NCBI RefSeq assembly: GCF_014654615.1
Contig: NZ_BNBB01000019.1
Location: forward strand, 36,581-100,580
Source of the DNA: Streptosporangium violaceochromogenes
GTDB lineage: Bacteria > Actinomycetota > Actinomycetes > Streptosporangiales > Streptosporangiaceae
Direction: 5' to 3'
DNA: 64,000 nucleotides
In this document: positions 44,950 to 53,627 of the stretch, piece after piece
Layout of the letters: each line of letters opens with the position of its first letter
Position numbering within the stretch: the first letter of the stretch is position 1
Made by a program: the position numbers and the translations under genes
Notes under the pieces: generated by a model
Databases searched by the model: none
What the model was told of the DNA's origin: nothing
The model's input: the letters and a program-made list of their open reading frames with translations, nothing else

Positions 44950-46494
44950 TCAGTGGAAGAAGTGGCGGGCGCCGGTGAAGTAGAGGGTGACCCCGGCGGC
45001 CTCGGCCGCGGCGATCACCTCCCCGTCCCTGATGGAGCCGCCGGGCTCGACGATCGCCCTGACACCGGCGTCGATGAGCACCTTCGGGCCGTCGGCGAAC
45101 GGGAAGAAGGCGTCGGAGGCCGCCACCGCCCCCCGGGCGCGGTCACCGGCGCGCGAGACCGCGAGCTGCGCCGAGTCGACCCGGTTGACCTGGCCCATGC
45201 CCACCCCGACGCTCGCGCCGCCCGCGGCCAGCAGGATGGCGTTGGACTTCACCGCGCGGCAGGCCCGCCAGGCGAAGGCCAGGTCGGCGAGAACCTCGGC
45301 GGAGGCGGCGGGGCCGGCCTTGAGCTCCCAGGCGGAGGGGTCGTCGCCGGGGGCGTCCACCCGGTCGGCGCTCTGCACCAGCAGGCCGCCGTCGATCCCG
45401 CGGAACTCGGTCGGGTTGCGCGGCCCCTGCGGGCAGGCGAGCAGGCGGAGGTTCTTCTTGGCGGTGAGGACCTCCAGTGCCTCGGGGGTGAACGACGGGG
45501 CCGCCACGACCTCGGTGAACACCTCCGCGATCTGCCGGGCCAGCGCCTCGGTGACCTCGCCGTTGACCGCGATCACGCCCCCGTAGGCGGAGACCGGGTC
45601 ACAGGCGTTGGCCTTGCGGTGCGCCTCGGCGACGTCGGCGCCGACCGCGATGCCGCAGGGGTTCTGGTGCTTGATGATCGCCACGGCGGGACCGGTGAAG
45701 TCCCACGCCGCCCGCCAGGCGGCGTCGGCGTCCAGATAGTTGTTGTAGGACATCTCCTTGCCGTGGAGCTGCTCGGCGTTCGCCAGCCCCTCGGTGCCCG
45801 CCGCGTAGAGGGCGGCGCTCTGGTGCGGGTTCTCGCCGTAGCGCAGCGGCGACCGAAGCGTCCACGTGGCGCCCGTGTAGCGCGGCCAGGAGCCCGGCTC
45901 GGCGGCGTAGACGTCGGCGAACCAGGAGGCCACCGCGTTGTCGTAGGCGGCGGTGTGGGCGTAGGCGGCGGCGGCGAGCCGGCGGCGGTCGGTGAGGGTG
46001 AACCCGCCCTCGGCCGCCGCGGCGAGCACCTCCCCGTAGGTTCCGGGGTCCACCACGACCGCGACGGTGCCGTGGTTCTTGGCCGCGGCGCGGATCATCG
46101 CGGGGCCGCCGATGTCGATCTGCTCGACGCACTCGTCGTCGGAGGCACCGGAGGCCACGGTGTCCCGGAACGGGTAGAGGTTGACCACCACGAGCTGGAA
46201 GGGGGCGATCTCCAGCTCTTCGAGCTGCTTGACGTGGGCCGGGTTTCCGCCGTCGGCCAGCAGGCCGGCGTGCACACGCGGGTGCAGGGTCTTGACGCGG
46301 CCGTCCAGGCACTCGGGAAAACCGGTCAGCGCCTCGACCGGGGTGACGGGAACCCCGAAAGAGGCGATCGCGGCGGCGGTGCCGCCGGTGGAGACGATCT
46401 CCACGCCCTCGGCGTCGAGCCCGCGGGCCAGCTCCTCCAGCCCGCTCTTGTCATACACCGCGATCAACGCGCGCCGGATGGCGATGCGGGTCAC
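44950..46494 (-). CDS. purH: Bifunctional AICAR formyltransferase/IMP cyclohydrolase
   Basis: A 514-residue enzyme for the last two purine steps. The N-terminal IMP cyclohydrolase (about 1-195) begins RRALIAVYDKSGLEELARGL and has GRVKTLHPRVHAGLL; the AICAR transformylase part contains RYGENPHQSAALY, the catalytic IIKHQNPCGIAVG and SDAFFPFADG near the end. GTG start behind GGAGGAG. It follows purN by 12 bases on the same strand, so they form an operon, using formyl-THF from folD. Confidence 0.96.
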   Translation of the reverse strand: MTRIAIRRALIAVYDKSGLEELARGLDAEGVEIVSTGGTAAAIASFGVPVTPVEALTGFPECLDGRVKTLHPRVHAGLLADGGNPAHVKQLEELEIAPFQLVVVNLYPFRDTVASGASDDECVEQIDIGGPAMIRAAAKNHGTVAVVVDPGTYGEVLAAAAEGGFTLTDRRRLAAAAYAHTAAYDNAVASWFADVYAAEPGSWPRYTGATWTLRSPLRYGENPHQSAALYAAGTEGLANAEQLHGKEMSYNNYLDADAAWRAAWDFTGPAVAIIKHQNPCGIAVGADVAEAHRKANACDPVSAYGGVIAVNGEVTEALARQIAEVFTEVVAAPSFTPEALEVLTAKKNLRLLACPQGPRNPTEFRGIDGGLLVQSADRVDAPGDDPSAWELKAGPAASAEVLADLAFAWRACRAVKSNAILLAAGGASVGVGMGQVNRVDSAQLAVSRAGDRARGAVAASDAFFPFADGPKVLIDAGVRAIVEPGGSIRDGEVIAAAEAAGVTLYFTGARHFFH

Positions 46495-46506
46495 TTCGTG
46501 CTCCTC

Positions 46507-47157
46507 CTACTTGGGTTCCGGTTTTCCTGGCCCCGGCTCATCCACCGGGTGTCCGAGACGGACGAGCCGTCCGGTCACCGTCCAGCCCTCACGGGCCATT
46601 CGGCCGACGGTCGCCACGAGCAGGTCTCGCTCGACGGTCTTGATGCGCTCGTGCAGGGTCTTCTCATCGTCGGCGTCGAGCACGGGCACCGCCGCCTGGG
46701 CGACGATCGGCCCGGTGTCGACCCCGGCGTCGGCGAGCATCACGGTGCAGCCGGTGATCCGCACACCGTGGGCGAGGGCGTCGCGGACGCCGTGCGCCCC
46801 GGGAAAGGAGGGCAGCAGCGCGGGGTGGGTGTTGAGCACGGGGAAGGCGTTCAGCGTCGGTGCCCCGAGGATCTTCATGAACCCGGCGCAGACCACCAGG
46901 TCGGGCCGGTGGCCGGCGATCCGCGCTGCGATCGCGCGGTCCCAGGCGTCTCGCGAGGGGTGGTCGGGCAGCCGCTCCACGAAGGTCGGCACTCCGGCGC
47001 GTTCCGCGCGCGCCAGCCCCTCGATGTCGGGACGGTCGGCCCCCACCGCCACAACCCTGGCCCCGTACGCCTCGTCCGCCGAGGCGTCCAGAAGGGCCTG
47101 TAGGTTGGTTCCAGAACCGGACACGAGAATCACAAGCCGAGCGGCCTGGGACGACAC
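46507..47157 (-). CDS. purN: Phosphoribosylglycinamide formyltransferase
   Basis: A 216-residue GAR transformylase using 10-formyl-THF. Motifs: the phosphate loop VSGSGTNLQALL, catalytic Asn and His in FPVLNTHPALLPSFPGAHG, and the Asp in ADAGVDTGPIVAQ. The GTG at 47157 gives the usual N-terminus directly before the first strand; earlier in-frame starts would overlap the divergent gene. It heads the purN-purH pair. Confidence 0.95.
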   Translation of the reverse strand: MSSQAARLVILVSGSGTNLQALLDASADEAYGARVVAVGADRPDIEGLARAERAGVPTFVERLPDHPSRDAWDRAIAARIAGHRPDLVVCAGFMKILGAPTLNAFPVLNTHPALLPSFPGAHGVRDALAHGVRITGCTVMLADAGVDTGPIVAQAAVPVLDADDEKTLHERIKTVERDLLVATVGRMAREGWTVTGRLVRLGHPVDEPGPGKPEPK

Positions 47158-47237
47158 CGACGGACTCCATTCGGACGGGAACTCAACGTCGCTGCAAGGG
47201 TATCGGCCGGTGTTCCGTGACGACGCAAGGAGGTCAG

Positions 47238-47648
47238 TTGACGACACCCGTCCAGGCGAAGCCGGCGGAGAACGCGGGACGACGGGCGCTGTGGCTCGCG
47301 TTCGCCTCGGTGGTGATGACCTTCGCCCTTCCCCTCGCGGGACTCGTCATGTCGCTCTTCGCCCTCGTCGTCTCCGTACGGGCGATCCCGGCCCTGCGCT
47401 CGGTGAGGCGATCGGCGACGGCCGCCGTCGTCGGCGTCGTCATGGCGTCGCTGGCCCTGCTCGTCTCCCTGGCGGTCAGCGGGATGCAGTTCTACTTCGG
47501 TGACGAGCTGTCCGCCTACACCGAGTGCCGCAAGGGCGCGGGCACCATCACCGCCCAGAACGAGTGCGTGGAGCACCTCGAACGGTCCATGGAGAAGAAG
47601 ATGCCGTTCGTCCAGCCCGGCCAGGTGCAGTTCCCCTTCCCGCCCTGA
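47238..47648 (+). CDS. Small membrane protein with two to three helices (DUF4190-like)
   Basis: A 136-residue protein with two hydrophobic helix pairs (about 22-48 and 63-85) separated by VRAIPALRSVRRSATAAVVG, reminiscent of DUF4190-type membrane proteins, followed by an external tail with two cysteines (ECRKGAG and NECVEHL). The TTG at 47238 is chosen since AAGGAGG lies at ideal distance; the GTG seven codons earlier overlaps that site. It is divergent from purN. Function unknown. Confidence 0.75.
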   Translation: MTTPVQAKPAENAGRRALWLAFASVVMTFALPLAGLVMSLFALVVSVRAIPALRSVRRSATAAVVGVVMASLALLVSLAVSGMQFYFGDELSAYTECRKGAGTITAQNECVEHLERSMEKKMPFVQPGQVQFPFPP

Positions 47649-47668
47649 GTCCCCCTCCCTCCCCTGCG

Positions 47669-47704
47669 CCGGCGGTCCCGTCCCCCGGGGGGCGGGACCG
47701 CCGG
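47669..47704. terminator. Hairpin between convergent membrane protein genes
   Basis: Perfect 12-base arms (CCGGCGGTCCCG and its complement), with more G-C pairing inside, lie between the stops of two convergent genes. Confidence 0.75.
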
Positions 47705-47716
47705 GGCGGCGGGTTT

Positions 47717-49375
47717 TCAGTCGCGGTCCCAGGCGTAGGGGTCGAGATAGATCACGTGGCCGCCCTTGTCGTCGGACTCGTCGACGATGTCGCGCCGGGG
47801 CGGGCGCGGGGGCTCGCGGCGGGGGACCTTCCGCGGCATGTCGGCGGGGACCGAGGCGTGTTCGTCCTCCCAGTCGTCCCTGATGACCGGGATCGGCTGG
47901 GTTTCGCACTCGGTGGCGTCCATCCAGTGGCCGGGGAGCGCGCGGCGCTCGCCCGGCTCGGCGAGCCCCACCCTTCCGGCCACCGACCCCGCCGCCCTGG
48001 CGAGCCTCACGCCCGCCCTGCGGACCGGAGCGGTGGCCGTGCCGACCTTCTCGGCGGCCCTGGTCACGGCCGCGTCGTGTCCTCGGAAGATCATCCACCA
48101 GTTGGCCAGCCCCGCCGAGATGGCGGCGGCGATGCCGACCTCCAGCGTCACCGAGAGCATGACCTCCCACGGGGAGGGACCCACCTCGGCGAGCCTGGCC
48201 CCGCCGAGCGAGCCGCCGGACAGCGCCGCCAGCACGCCGGCGGCCGTACCGGTCACCAGACCGCAGGCGAACCCCCACAAGGGGGCGCCCTCGTAGGAGG
48301 GCGAGGGGGCGATCCGTGCCCCCACGACCCCGGCCACCGCCCCGGCGGCGAACGGCAGCGCGACCACCGCCATCACCCACGCCGGGGTGGGGCCCGACTC
48401 CGGCAGGGCCCCCAGGATCGGCAGGCTGGGCATGGTGCCGAGCTGCACCCCCGTCGGGGCCACCAGCGTGCCGGTGCCGACGGCGAAGCCGGGGCCCGCG
48501 ATGTAGGCCATCCCCCACACGACCGCGTTGAGCAGGTAGAACATCTGGACCAGCAGGAGCAGCAGGCCCCCGACGAAGCCGGGCGACAGGATCTCCGACA
48601 GCGCCCGGACCTCGTCGAAGTTGACCGCGATCGCGCCGAGCACCATGACCGCGCCCGCCACCAGCATGATCCCCAGCGCGGCGGCGGAGCCCACCACGAG
48701 CGCGCGCAGCCGTTCCGGCAGCAGGCGGAGCATGGACCGCCACGGCCCGATCGTCCTGGCGGTGGCCAGCGAGCCCGCCAGGAAGGCCAGCAGCAGGTGG
48801 CTGACCAGCACGTCGCCGAGGAACGGCTGGGTGATCTCATTGCGGGTGACCAGCCCGACCACCCCCGCCAGCAGCGCGTACGGCGCCGCCAGTGAGACAC
48901 CCGCCTGGGCGACGAGCAGGAGCTGCGCCCGGCGCCGGGCGTGGGCCTCGCTCCGGGGGCTGTTGCCCGGCAGCCGGGCCGGCAGCCGGAGCCGCAGGTC
49001 GGCGTCCCTGGCCATCCAGATCCCGGCACGGTACAGCAGGAGGGCGGGCAGCACCGTCAGCCCGAGCGGCAGCAGGCCGACCGATCCTCCGGGGATCGCG
49101 AAGGCCGCGTGGTGGGCCGCCAGCCAGAGCTGCGCGGCGGTGCGGAACACCCCCGGCAGCCCGGAGCCGAAAGCGCCCCGGGGGGAGGCGATCCACCCGA
49201 CCAGGGTGAGGGTGGTGAGCACCGCCAGGCCCACGCCGAGGGTCCAGCCGGCGGCGAGCATCCCGGAGACGGGAAGCGGCCGGCGGACGTCGTCGTCACC
49301 CGTGACGCCTGGCAGGGGGAGGCGGCTGAGGACGTTGCGGGGAGCCATCCGGAGCTGATCGAGAAGGGCCGTCAC
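47717..49375 (-). CDS. DUF6350 family polytopic membrane protein
   Basis: A 552-residue protein with nine or more membrane helices over the first 430 residues. Features include LPVSGMLAAGWTLGVGLAVL, LWLAAHHAAFAIPGG, the GLLPLGLTVLPALLLYRAGI segment and VLVSHLLLAFLAGSLATART, all shared by the actinobacterial DUF6350 family (sometimes called PerM-like). The C-terminus is cytosolic, Arg- and Asp-rich. The GTG at 49375 is tentative; ATG 49348 is possible. It lies downstream of sucD on the same strand with a terminator between. In Streptomyces the same gene neighbours purN and sucD. Confidence 0.85.
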   Translation of the reverse strand: MTALLDQLRMAPRNVLSRLPLPGVTGDDDVRRPLPVSGMLAAGWTLGVGLAVLTTLTLVGWIASPRGAFGSGLPGVFRTAAQLWLAAHHAAFAIPGGSVGLLPLGLTVLPALLLYRAGIWMARDADLRLRLPARLPGNSPRSEAHARRRAQLLLVAQAGVSLAAPYALLAGVVGLVTRNEITQPFLGDVLVSHLLLAFLAGSLATARTIGPWRSMLRLLPERLRALVVGSAAALGIMLVAGAVMVLGAIAVNFDEVRALSEILSPGFVGGLLLLLVQMFYLLNAVVWGMAYIAGPGFAVGTGTLVAPTGVQLGTMPSLPILGALPESGPTPAWVMAVVALPFAAGAVAGVVGARIAPSPSYEGAPLWGFACGLVTGTAAGVLAALSGGSLGGARLAEVGPSPWEVMLSVTLEVGIAAAISAGLANWWMIFRGHDAAVTRAAEKVGTATAPVRRAGVRLARAAGSVAGRVGLAEPGERRALPGHWMDATECETQPIPVIRDDWEDEHASVPADMPRKVPRREPPRPPRRDIVDESDDKGGHVIYLDPYAWDRD

Positions 49376-49503
49376 AGTAGTCGATGGTCTCAGGAGCCTC
49401 CGGGTCGGGAAGACTCCTTCGCCCCGCGTGTCGCGTGCCGTACGGCCCGCCCGGCGGCCGGGGCCCGGGGGAGGCGCCCCGGCGAGGACCGCGCGCACGA
49501 GAA

Positions 49504-49530
49504 GGCGCCCCGCGGAGAAACCGGGGCGCC
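49504..49530 (-). terminator. Hairpin downstream of sucD
   Basis: Nine-base arms (GGCGCCCCG and its complement) with a nine-base loop, about 25 bases past the sucD stop. Likely terminates the sucCD operon. Confidence 0.65.
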
Positions 49531-49555
49531 TCGCTCGCGAGAAGGGATGCGGGGG

Positions 49556-50431
49556 CTAACGCGCCTGCATGATCTCCCGCATCAGGCGGGCGGTCTCGCT
49601 CGGGGTCTTGCCGACGCGGACGCCGACCTTCTCCAGGGCCTCCTTCTTGGCCTGGGCGGTGCCGGCCGACCCGGACACGATCGCACCCGCGTGGCCCATG
49701 GTCTTGCCCTCGGGGGCGGTGAAGCCGGCGACGTAGGCGACGACCGGCTTGGTCACGTGCTGCTCGATGTAGGCGGCGGCCCGCTCCTCGGCGTCGCCGC
49801 CGATCTCGCCGATCATCACGATCGCGTCGGTCTCGGGGTCGTCCTGGAACGCCTGGAGCGCGTCGATGTGCGTGGTGCCGATGACCGGGTCGCCGCCGAT
49901 GCCCACGGCGGTGGAAAAGCCGAAGTCCCGCAGCTCGTACATGAGCTGGTAGGTGAGCGTTCCCGACTTCGACACCAGGCCGATGCGGCCGGCGGTGGTG
50001 ATGTCGGCGGGGATGATTCCGGCGTTGGAGGCGCCGGGGGAGGCGATGCCGGGGCAGTTGGGGCCGATGATGCGGGTCTTGCCGCCCTTGGCGACGGCGT
50101 AGGCCCAGAACTCGGTGGTGTCGTGAACCGGGACACCCTCGGTGATGACCACGCAGAGCGGGATCTCCGCGTCGACGGCCTCCTTGACGGCGTTTTTGGT
50201 GAACGCCGGGGGCACGAAGACGACCGACACGTCGGCGCCGGTCTCCTTGATCGCCTCGGCGACGGTGCCGAAGACCGGCAGGCCCTCGTGGGTGGTGCCC
50301 GCCTTGCGGGCGTTGACGCCGCCGACGACGCGGGCGCCGGAGGCGAGCATGCGGCGGGTGTGCTTGGTGCCCTCACCGCCGGTCATGCCCTGAACTATGA
50401 TCTTGCTTTTCTCGGTCAGCCAGATAGCCAT
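49556..50431 (-). CDS. sucD: Succinyl-CoA synthetase, alpha subunit
   Basis: A 291-residue subunit that binds CoA and carries the phosphohistidine. The CoA motif is IVQGMTGGEGTKHTRRML, with GGVNARKAGTTHEGLPVF, the SKSGTLTYQLMYEL segment and the active His in GHAGAIVSG. Its ATG overlaps the TAA of sucC by one base, so translation is coupled. With sucC it makes ATP or GTP from succinyl-CoA in the TCA cycle. Confidence 0.96.
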   Translation of the reverse strand: MAIWLTEKSKIIVQGMTGGEGTKHTRRMLASGARVVGGVNARKAGTTHEGLPVFGTVAEAIKETGADVSVVFVPPAFTKNAVKEAVDAEIPLCVVITEGVPVHDTTEFWAYAVAKGGKTRIIGPNCPGIASPGASNAGIIPADITTAGRIGLVSKSGTLTYQLMYELRDFGFSTAVGIGGDPVIGTTHIDALQAFQDDPETDAIVMIGEIGGDAEERAAAYIEQHVTKPVVAYVAGFTAPEGKTMGHAGAIVSGSAGTAQAKKEALEKVGVRVGKTPSETARLMREIMQAR

Positions 50432-51612
50432 TACGCACCTACCGCGGCGAGCTGGGCGGCGCGCTTGGCCGCATCGTCCATGGTGTCGACCAGTTCCACG
50501 CCGGAGAGCCCGGCATCGGAGAGGATTTGCCGCCCGAGGTCGGCGTTGTTGCCGTCCAGGCGGACGACGAGCGGGCGGCTGACGGCCTCGCCGCGGCTCT
50601 CCAGGAGCTGGAACGCCGAGACGATGCCGTTCGCGACCGCGTCGCAGGCGGTGATGCCGCCGAAGACGTTCACGAAGACCGACTTCACGGACGGGTCGGA
50701 GAGGATGATCTCCAGGCCGTCGGCCATGACCTCAGCCGAGGCGCCGCCGCCGATGTCGAGGAAGTTGGCGGGTTTGGGGCTGCCGGGGAACGCCTCACCG
50801 GCGTAGGCGACGACGTCGAGGGTCGACATGACCAGGCCGGCGCCGTTGCCGATGACGCCCACGCTGCCGTCGAGCTTGACGTAGTTGAGGTCCTTGGCCT
50901 TGGCCGCCGCCTCCAGGGGGTCCTCGGCGCTCTTGTCCTCAAGGGCCGCGTGCTCGGGCTGGCGGAAGGAGGCGTTGGCGTCGAGGGTGACCTTGCCGTC
51001 GAGGGCCTTCACCTGGCCGTCGGCCGACAGGATCATCGGGTTGACCTCGACCAGGGTGGCGTCCTCGTCGACGAAGGCCGCCCAGAGCTTCTCGATCAGC
51101 TCGGCGGCGCCGTCCAGCGCCGCCTCGGGCAGGCCGCCGGCCACGGCGATCTCGCGGGCCTTCTCGCGGTCGACCCCCTCCAGCGGGGAGACGGGGATCT
51201 TGGCGACCTTCTCGGGGGTGCTGTGCGCGACCTCCTCGATGTCCATGCCGCCCGCGGCGGAGCAGATGGCGAGGAAGGTGCGGTTGGCACGGTCGAGCAG
51301 GAAGGAGAAGTAGTACTCCTCCGCGATCGCGCTGGCCTCCTCGATCAGGACCTTGTGGACCGTGTGGCCCTTGATGTCCATGCCGAGGATCTGGGTGGCC
51401 TTCCGCTCCGCGTCGGCGGCGTCGTCGGCGACCTTCACGCCGCCCGCCTTGCCACGGCCACCGGTTTTGACCTGTGCCTTGACGACGACTCGGCCGGTCA
51501 GCTCCTCGGCTGCCGCGCGTGCCTCCTCCACGGTGTGCGCGACGATGCCGCGCGGCACCGGGATGCCGTACTCCGCGAAGAGCTCCTTCGCCTGATGTTC
51601 GAACAGGTCCAC
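50431..51612 (-). CDS. sucC: Succinyl-CoA synthetase, beta subunit
   Basis: A 393-residue ATP-grasp subunit. It starts MDLFEHQAKELFAEYGIPVP as expected, has the nucleotide region VVKAQVKTGGRGKAGGVKVA, then LVEVNPMILSADGQ for metal binding, and ANFLDIGGGASAEVM plus VFGGITACDAVANGI in the C-domain. GTG start. It is first in the sucCD operon, 131 bases downstream of the cobalamin-binding subunit gene on the same strand. Confidence 0.96.
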   Translation of the reverse strand: MDLFEHQAKELFAEYGIPVPRGIVAHTVEEARAAAEELTGRVVVKAQVKTGGRGKAGGVKVADDAADAERKATQILGMDIKGHTVHKVLIEEASAIAEEYYFSFLLDRANRTFLAICSAAGGMDIEEVAHSTPEKVAKIPVSPLEGVDREKAREIAVAGGLPEAALDGAAELIEKLWAAFVDEDATLVEVNPMILSADGQVKALDGKVTLDANASFRQPEHAALEDKSAEDPLEAAAKAKDLNYVKLDGSVGVIGNGAGLVMSTLDVVAYAGEAFPGSPKPANFLDIGGGASAEVMADGLEIILSDPSVKSVFVNVFGGITACDAVANGIVSAFQLLESRGEAVSRPLVVRLDGNNADLGRQILSDAGLSGVELVDTMDDAAKRAAQLAAVGA

Positions 51613-51743
51613 GAGGGTCCGTCCTTGCTTGTCCGGCTTGTGTACATATTTCGGCGGGCCGGCTCCGTACTGTGAGGGGAGCCTGGCGTTTTTGCGCCAA
51701 TGAAGCCTAGCCCCCCGCGCCGCGTGGCCAGGTCACCGGGTCC

Positions 51744-52151
51744 TTAAACGGGAGCGGGGATCGCGCTCCGCACCCACTCGACGATCTCATGGGTGGTCGC
51801 TCCGGGGGTGAAGATCCGGGCAACTCCCATCCGTTCCAGTTCGGGCATGTCCGCGTCCGGGATGATCCCGCCGCCGAACACCACGATGTCGCTCGCGTCG
51901 TGCTCGCGCAGCAGCTCGATCACCTTGGCGAAGAGCGTCATGTGCGCGCCCGACAGCACCGACAGCCCGATCGCCGCCGCGTCCTCCTGGATGGCGGTAC
52001 GGACGATCTGCTCGGGCGTCTGGTGCAGGCCGGTGTAGACGACCTCCATCCCGGCGTCGCGCAGCGCCCGCGCCACGATCTTCACCCCCCGGTCGTGCCC
52101 GTCCAGCCCCGGCTTGGCGATGACGACGCGAGTCCTCGGCTTGCTGTCCAT
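51744..52151 (-). CDS. Cobalamin-binding small subunit of an acyl-CoA mutase (IcmB-like)
   Basis: A 135-residue B12-binding domain. The Asp17-x-His19-Asp20-x-Gly22 motif (LDGHDRG) provides the axial His, followed by VLSGAHMTLF and VFGGGIIPDAD that complete the base-off binding site. Length fits the small subunit of isobutyryl-CoA mutase (IcmB, about 136 residues), which pairs with a separate large subunit. No large subunit is in the window. AGGAGG lies six bases before the ATG. Its position next to sucC matches my recollection of Streptomyces icmB. It could instead serve another split mutase. Confidence 0.9.
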   Translation of the reverse strand: MDSKPRTRVVIAKPGLDGHDRGVKIVARALRDAGMEVVYTGLHQTPEQIVRTAIQEDAAAIGLSVLSGAHMTLFAKVIELLREHDASDIVVFGGGIIPDADMPELERMGVARIFTPGATTHEIVEWVRSAIPAPV

Positions 52152-52544
52152 GCAGGACCTCCTGTCCAGAGACCACGTAGAGCTGTCCGCAGCGTAACCG
52201 GCGGCGGCGCGCCGGTCTTCGGGGGCCGTACGAAACCGCGTCCCTCACCGGCTCCCCCTCGCCTTCCCCTCTCCCCCTGTCCTCCCCGCCGCCGGCTCCC
52301 CCGCCTCCCGTCCTCCCCTCCCGCCGGACGGCAGGGGCCCAAGGGGGGTGTCGTCACAGATCCCACATTTTCATTTACTAAATGTCATCTTTAAGGCGCC
52401 AAAAGAGCACAGAGGCCCCGCGATGGATATCCACCACTAATTCACCTCTCCGCAAAAATATGATGTTTTCACATGATCTAGATATGCAAGAATGCCTTCG
52501 CCCCTCCCACACGAGGTGGAAGGGGATTATGGAGGGCATTTCCG
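52152..52544. other. Intergenic region with AT-rich promoter-like segment
   Basis: About 390 bases without a gene. The left two thirds is C-rich and featureless. From about 52365 to 52495 the DNA becomes AT-rich and contains the inverted repeat at 52372 and ATCTAGAT; it is probably the promoter of the first secreted paralogue. Confidence 0.5.
52372..52384. promoter_or_regulatory. Inverted repeat CATTTACTAAATG
   Basis: Six-base arms around one base, inside an AT-rich patch about 160 bases before the first secreted paralogue. An operator is possible. Confidence 0.4.
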
Positions 52545-53414
52545 TTGAAGCAATACATCGCCGGTGTGGCCTGCGTGGCCACGGCCGTGCTGACCGCTCC
52601 CGCGCTGACGTCGACCGCGTACGCGGCCCAGCCCGGCGACCCGGTGACCGCGCTGAAGAGCCGGATCCGCAGTGGCCACGGTGTGAAATTCGCCGACATC
52701 ACGAAGATGAGCGACTCATCGGGGAATAAGAAGGTCTTCGCCCAGCGCAAGGGCGTTTTCCGGTTCGGCACCTCCGGAATCGCCGCCTCCGACCAGACCG
52801 GCAGGCTGCGGTTCACCAAGAGCGAGATCGACGCGCTGACCGGGGGAAACGAGGAGGAGCCGTCGAAGTGGCTGACCGGGCTGGCCAAGCCGGAGCGGGT
52901 CATCCGCATCGGCAACGTCACCTACGTCTCGGGGGGCGTCTTCGGGGAGTACCTCCCCGAGGACAAGTCCTGGCTCCGGCTCCCCGTCCCCTCCCTCGGC
53001 GCCACCGGAACGACGAGCCAGGTGGTCAACGTCGCCGAGCCGGCGACGCTCAAGGCACTGCTGGCGCACGCCACCCAGAGCGCCGGTTCCTATCGGGGGA
53101 AGATCACCTTCGGTGAGCTGTACAGGGTCTCGCCGTGGTTCAGGGCGGCGACGATGGCCCCGCCGACCGGCAAGGCCAAGAAGACCGTGGTGAGCTGGAG
53201 CCTGTCGGTCGACGCCAACCGGCTCGCCAGGCGGCTGACGGCGACCTACCCTCTCGGCGCCGGCGGCGTGAAGCTGACGGTCGAGACCGACTACAGCGGC
53301 TGGGGGTCACCGGTCACGGTCAAGGCCCCGCCCGCCGACCAGGTCGCCGGGCCCCGTGACCTCCAGGACGGGATGAAGGCCGACGACTCGCCGATTCCGC
53401 TCCTCACCCCCTGA
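52545..53414 (+). CDS. Secreted protein, first of two tandem paralogues (LppX/LolA-like fold suspected)
   Basis: A 289-residue exported protein. TTG start with GGAGG about nine bases upstream. Signal peptide about residues 1-28 (ending AYA). The mature part shares with the next gene the order DPVxALK, a FG-x-x-GIAASD segment, VTYVSGGVFGEYLPEDKSWL, EPATLKALLAHATQSAG, GELYRVSP and a late PPADQVA motif. There is no lipobox. The beta-rich layout with one long helix is reminiscent of LppX/LprG or LolA-like lipid carriers, but that is only a structural guess. Function unknown. Confidence 0.75.
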   Translation: MKQYIAGVACVATAVLTAPALTSTAYAAQPGDPVTALKSRIRSGHGVKFADITKMSDSSGNKKVFAQRKGVFRFGTSGIAASDQTGRLRFTKSEIDALTGGNEEEPSKWLTGLAKPERVIRIGNVTYVSGGVFGEYLPEDKSWLRLPVPSLGATGTTSQVVNVAEPATLKALLAHATQSAGSYRGKITFGELYRVSPWFRAATMAPPTGKAKKTVVSWSLSVDANRLARRLTATYPLGAGGVKLTVETDYSGWGSPVTVKAPPADQVAGPRDLQDGMKADDSPIPLLTP

Positions 53415-53457
53415 AACCCGCCCCACCCACCGAACCCCGAAGGGGCCGATCCCGTCA

Positions 53458-53490
53458 CGACGCCCGGCGGGCACCGCCCGCCGGGCGTCG
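53458..53490 (+). terminator. Perfect hairpin between the paralogues
   Basis: Fourteen-base arms (CGACGCCCGGCGGG and its complement) with a five-base loop, 43 bases after the first paralogue's stop. The second gene therefore probably has its own promoter. Confidence 0.8.
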
Positions 53491-53536
53491 CGGCCGGGTG
53501 CCGGGCCAGGGGCCGATCCGGGCGCCGATGGAATGC

Positions 53537-53565
53537 CACTTCATGACACGACATGTCCTGAAGTG
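53537..53565. promoter_or_regulatory. 12-base inverted repeat upstream of the second paralogue
   Basis: CACTTCATGACA and TGTCCTGAAGTG are inverted copies with one mismatch around a five-base centre, 63 bases before the start of the second secreted gene. The length, AT-balanced content and place upstream of a start suggest a specific regulator site rather than a terminator. Confidence 0.6.
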
Positions 53566-53627
53566 AGAAAGAATCTTGGTCCCCCCTCCGCGACGCCGCG
53601 AGGACCTATCCCGGGAGGACCTCCTCA

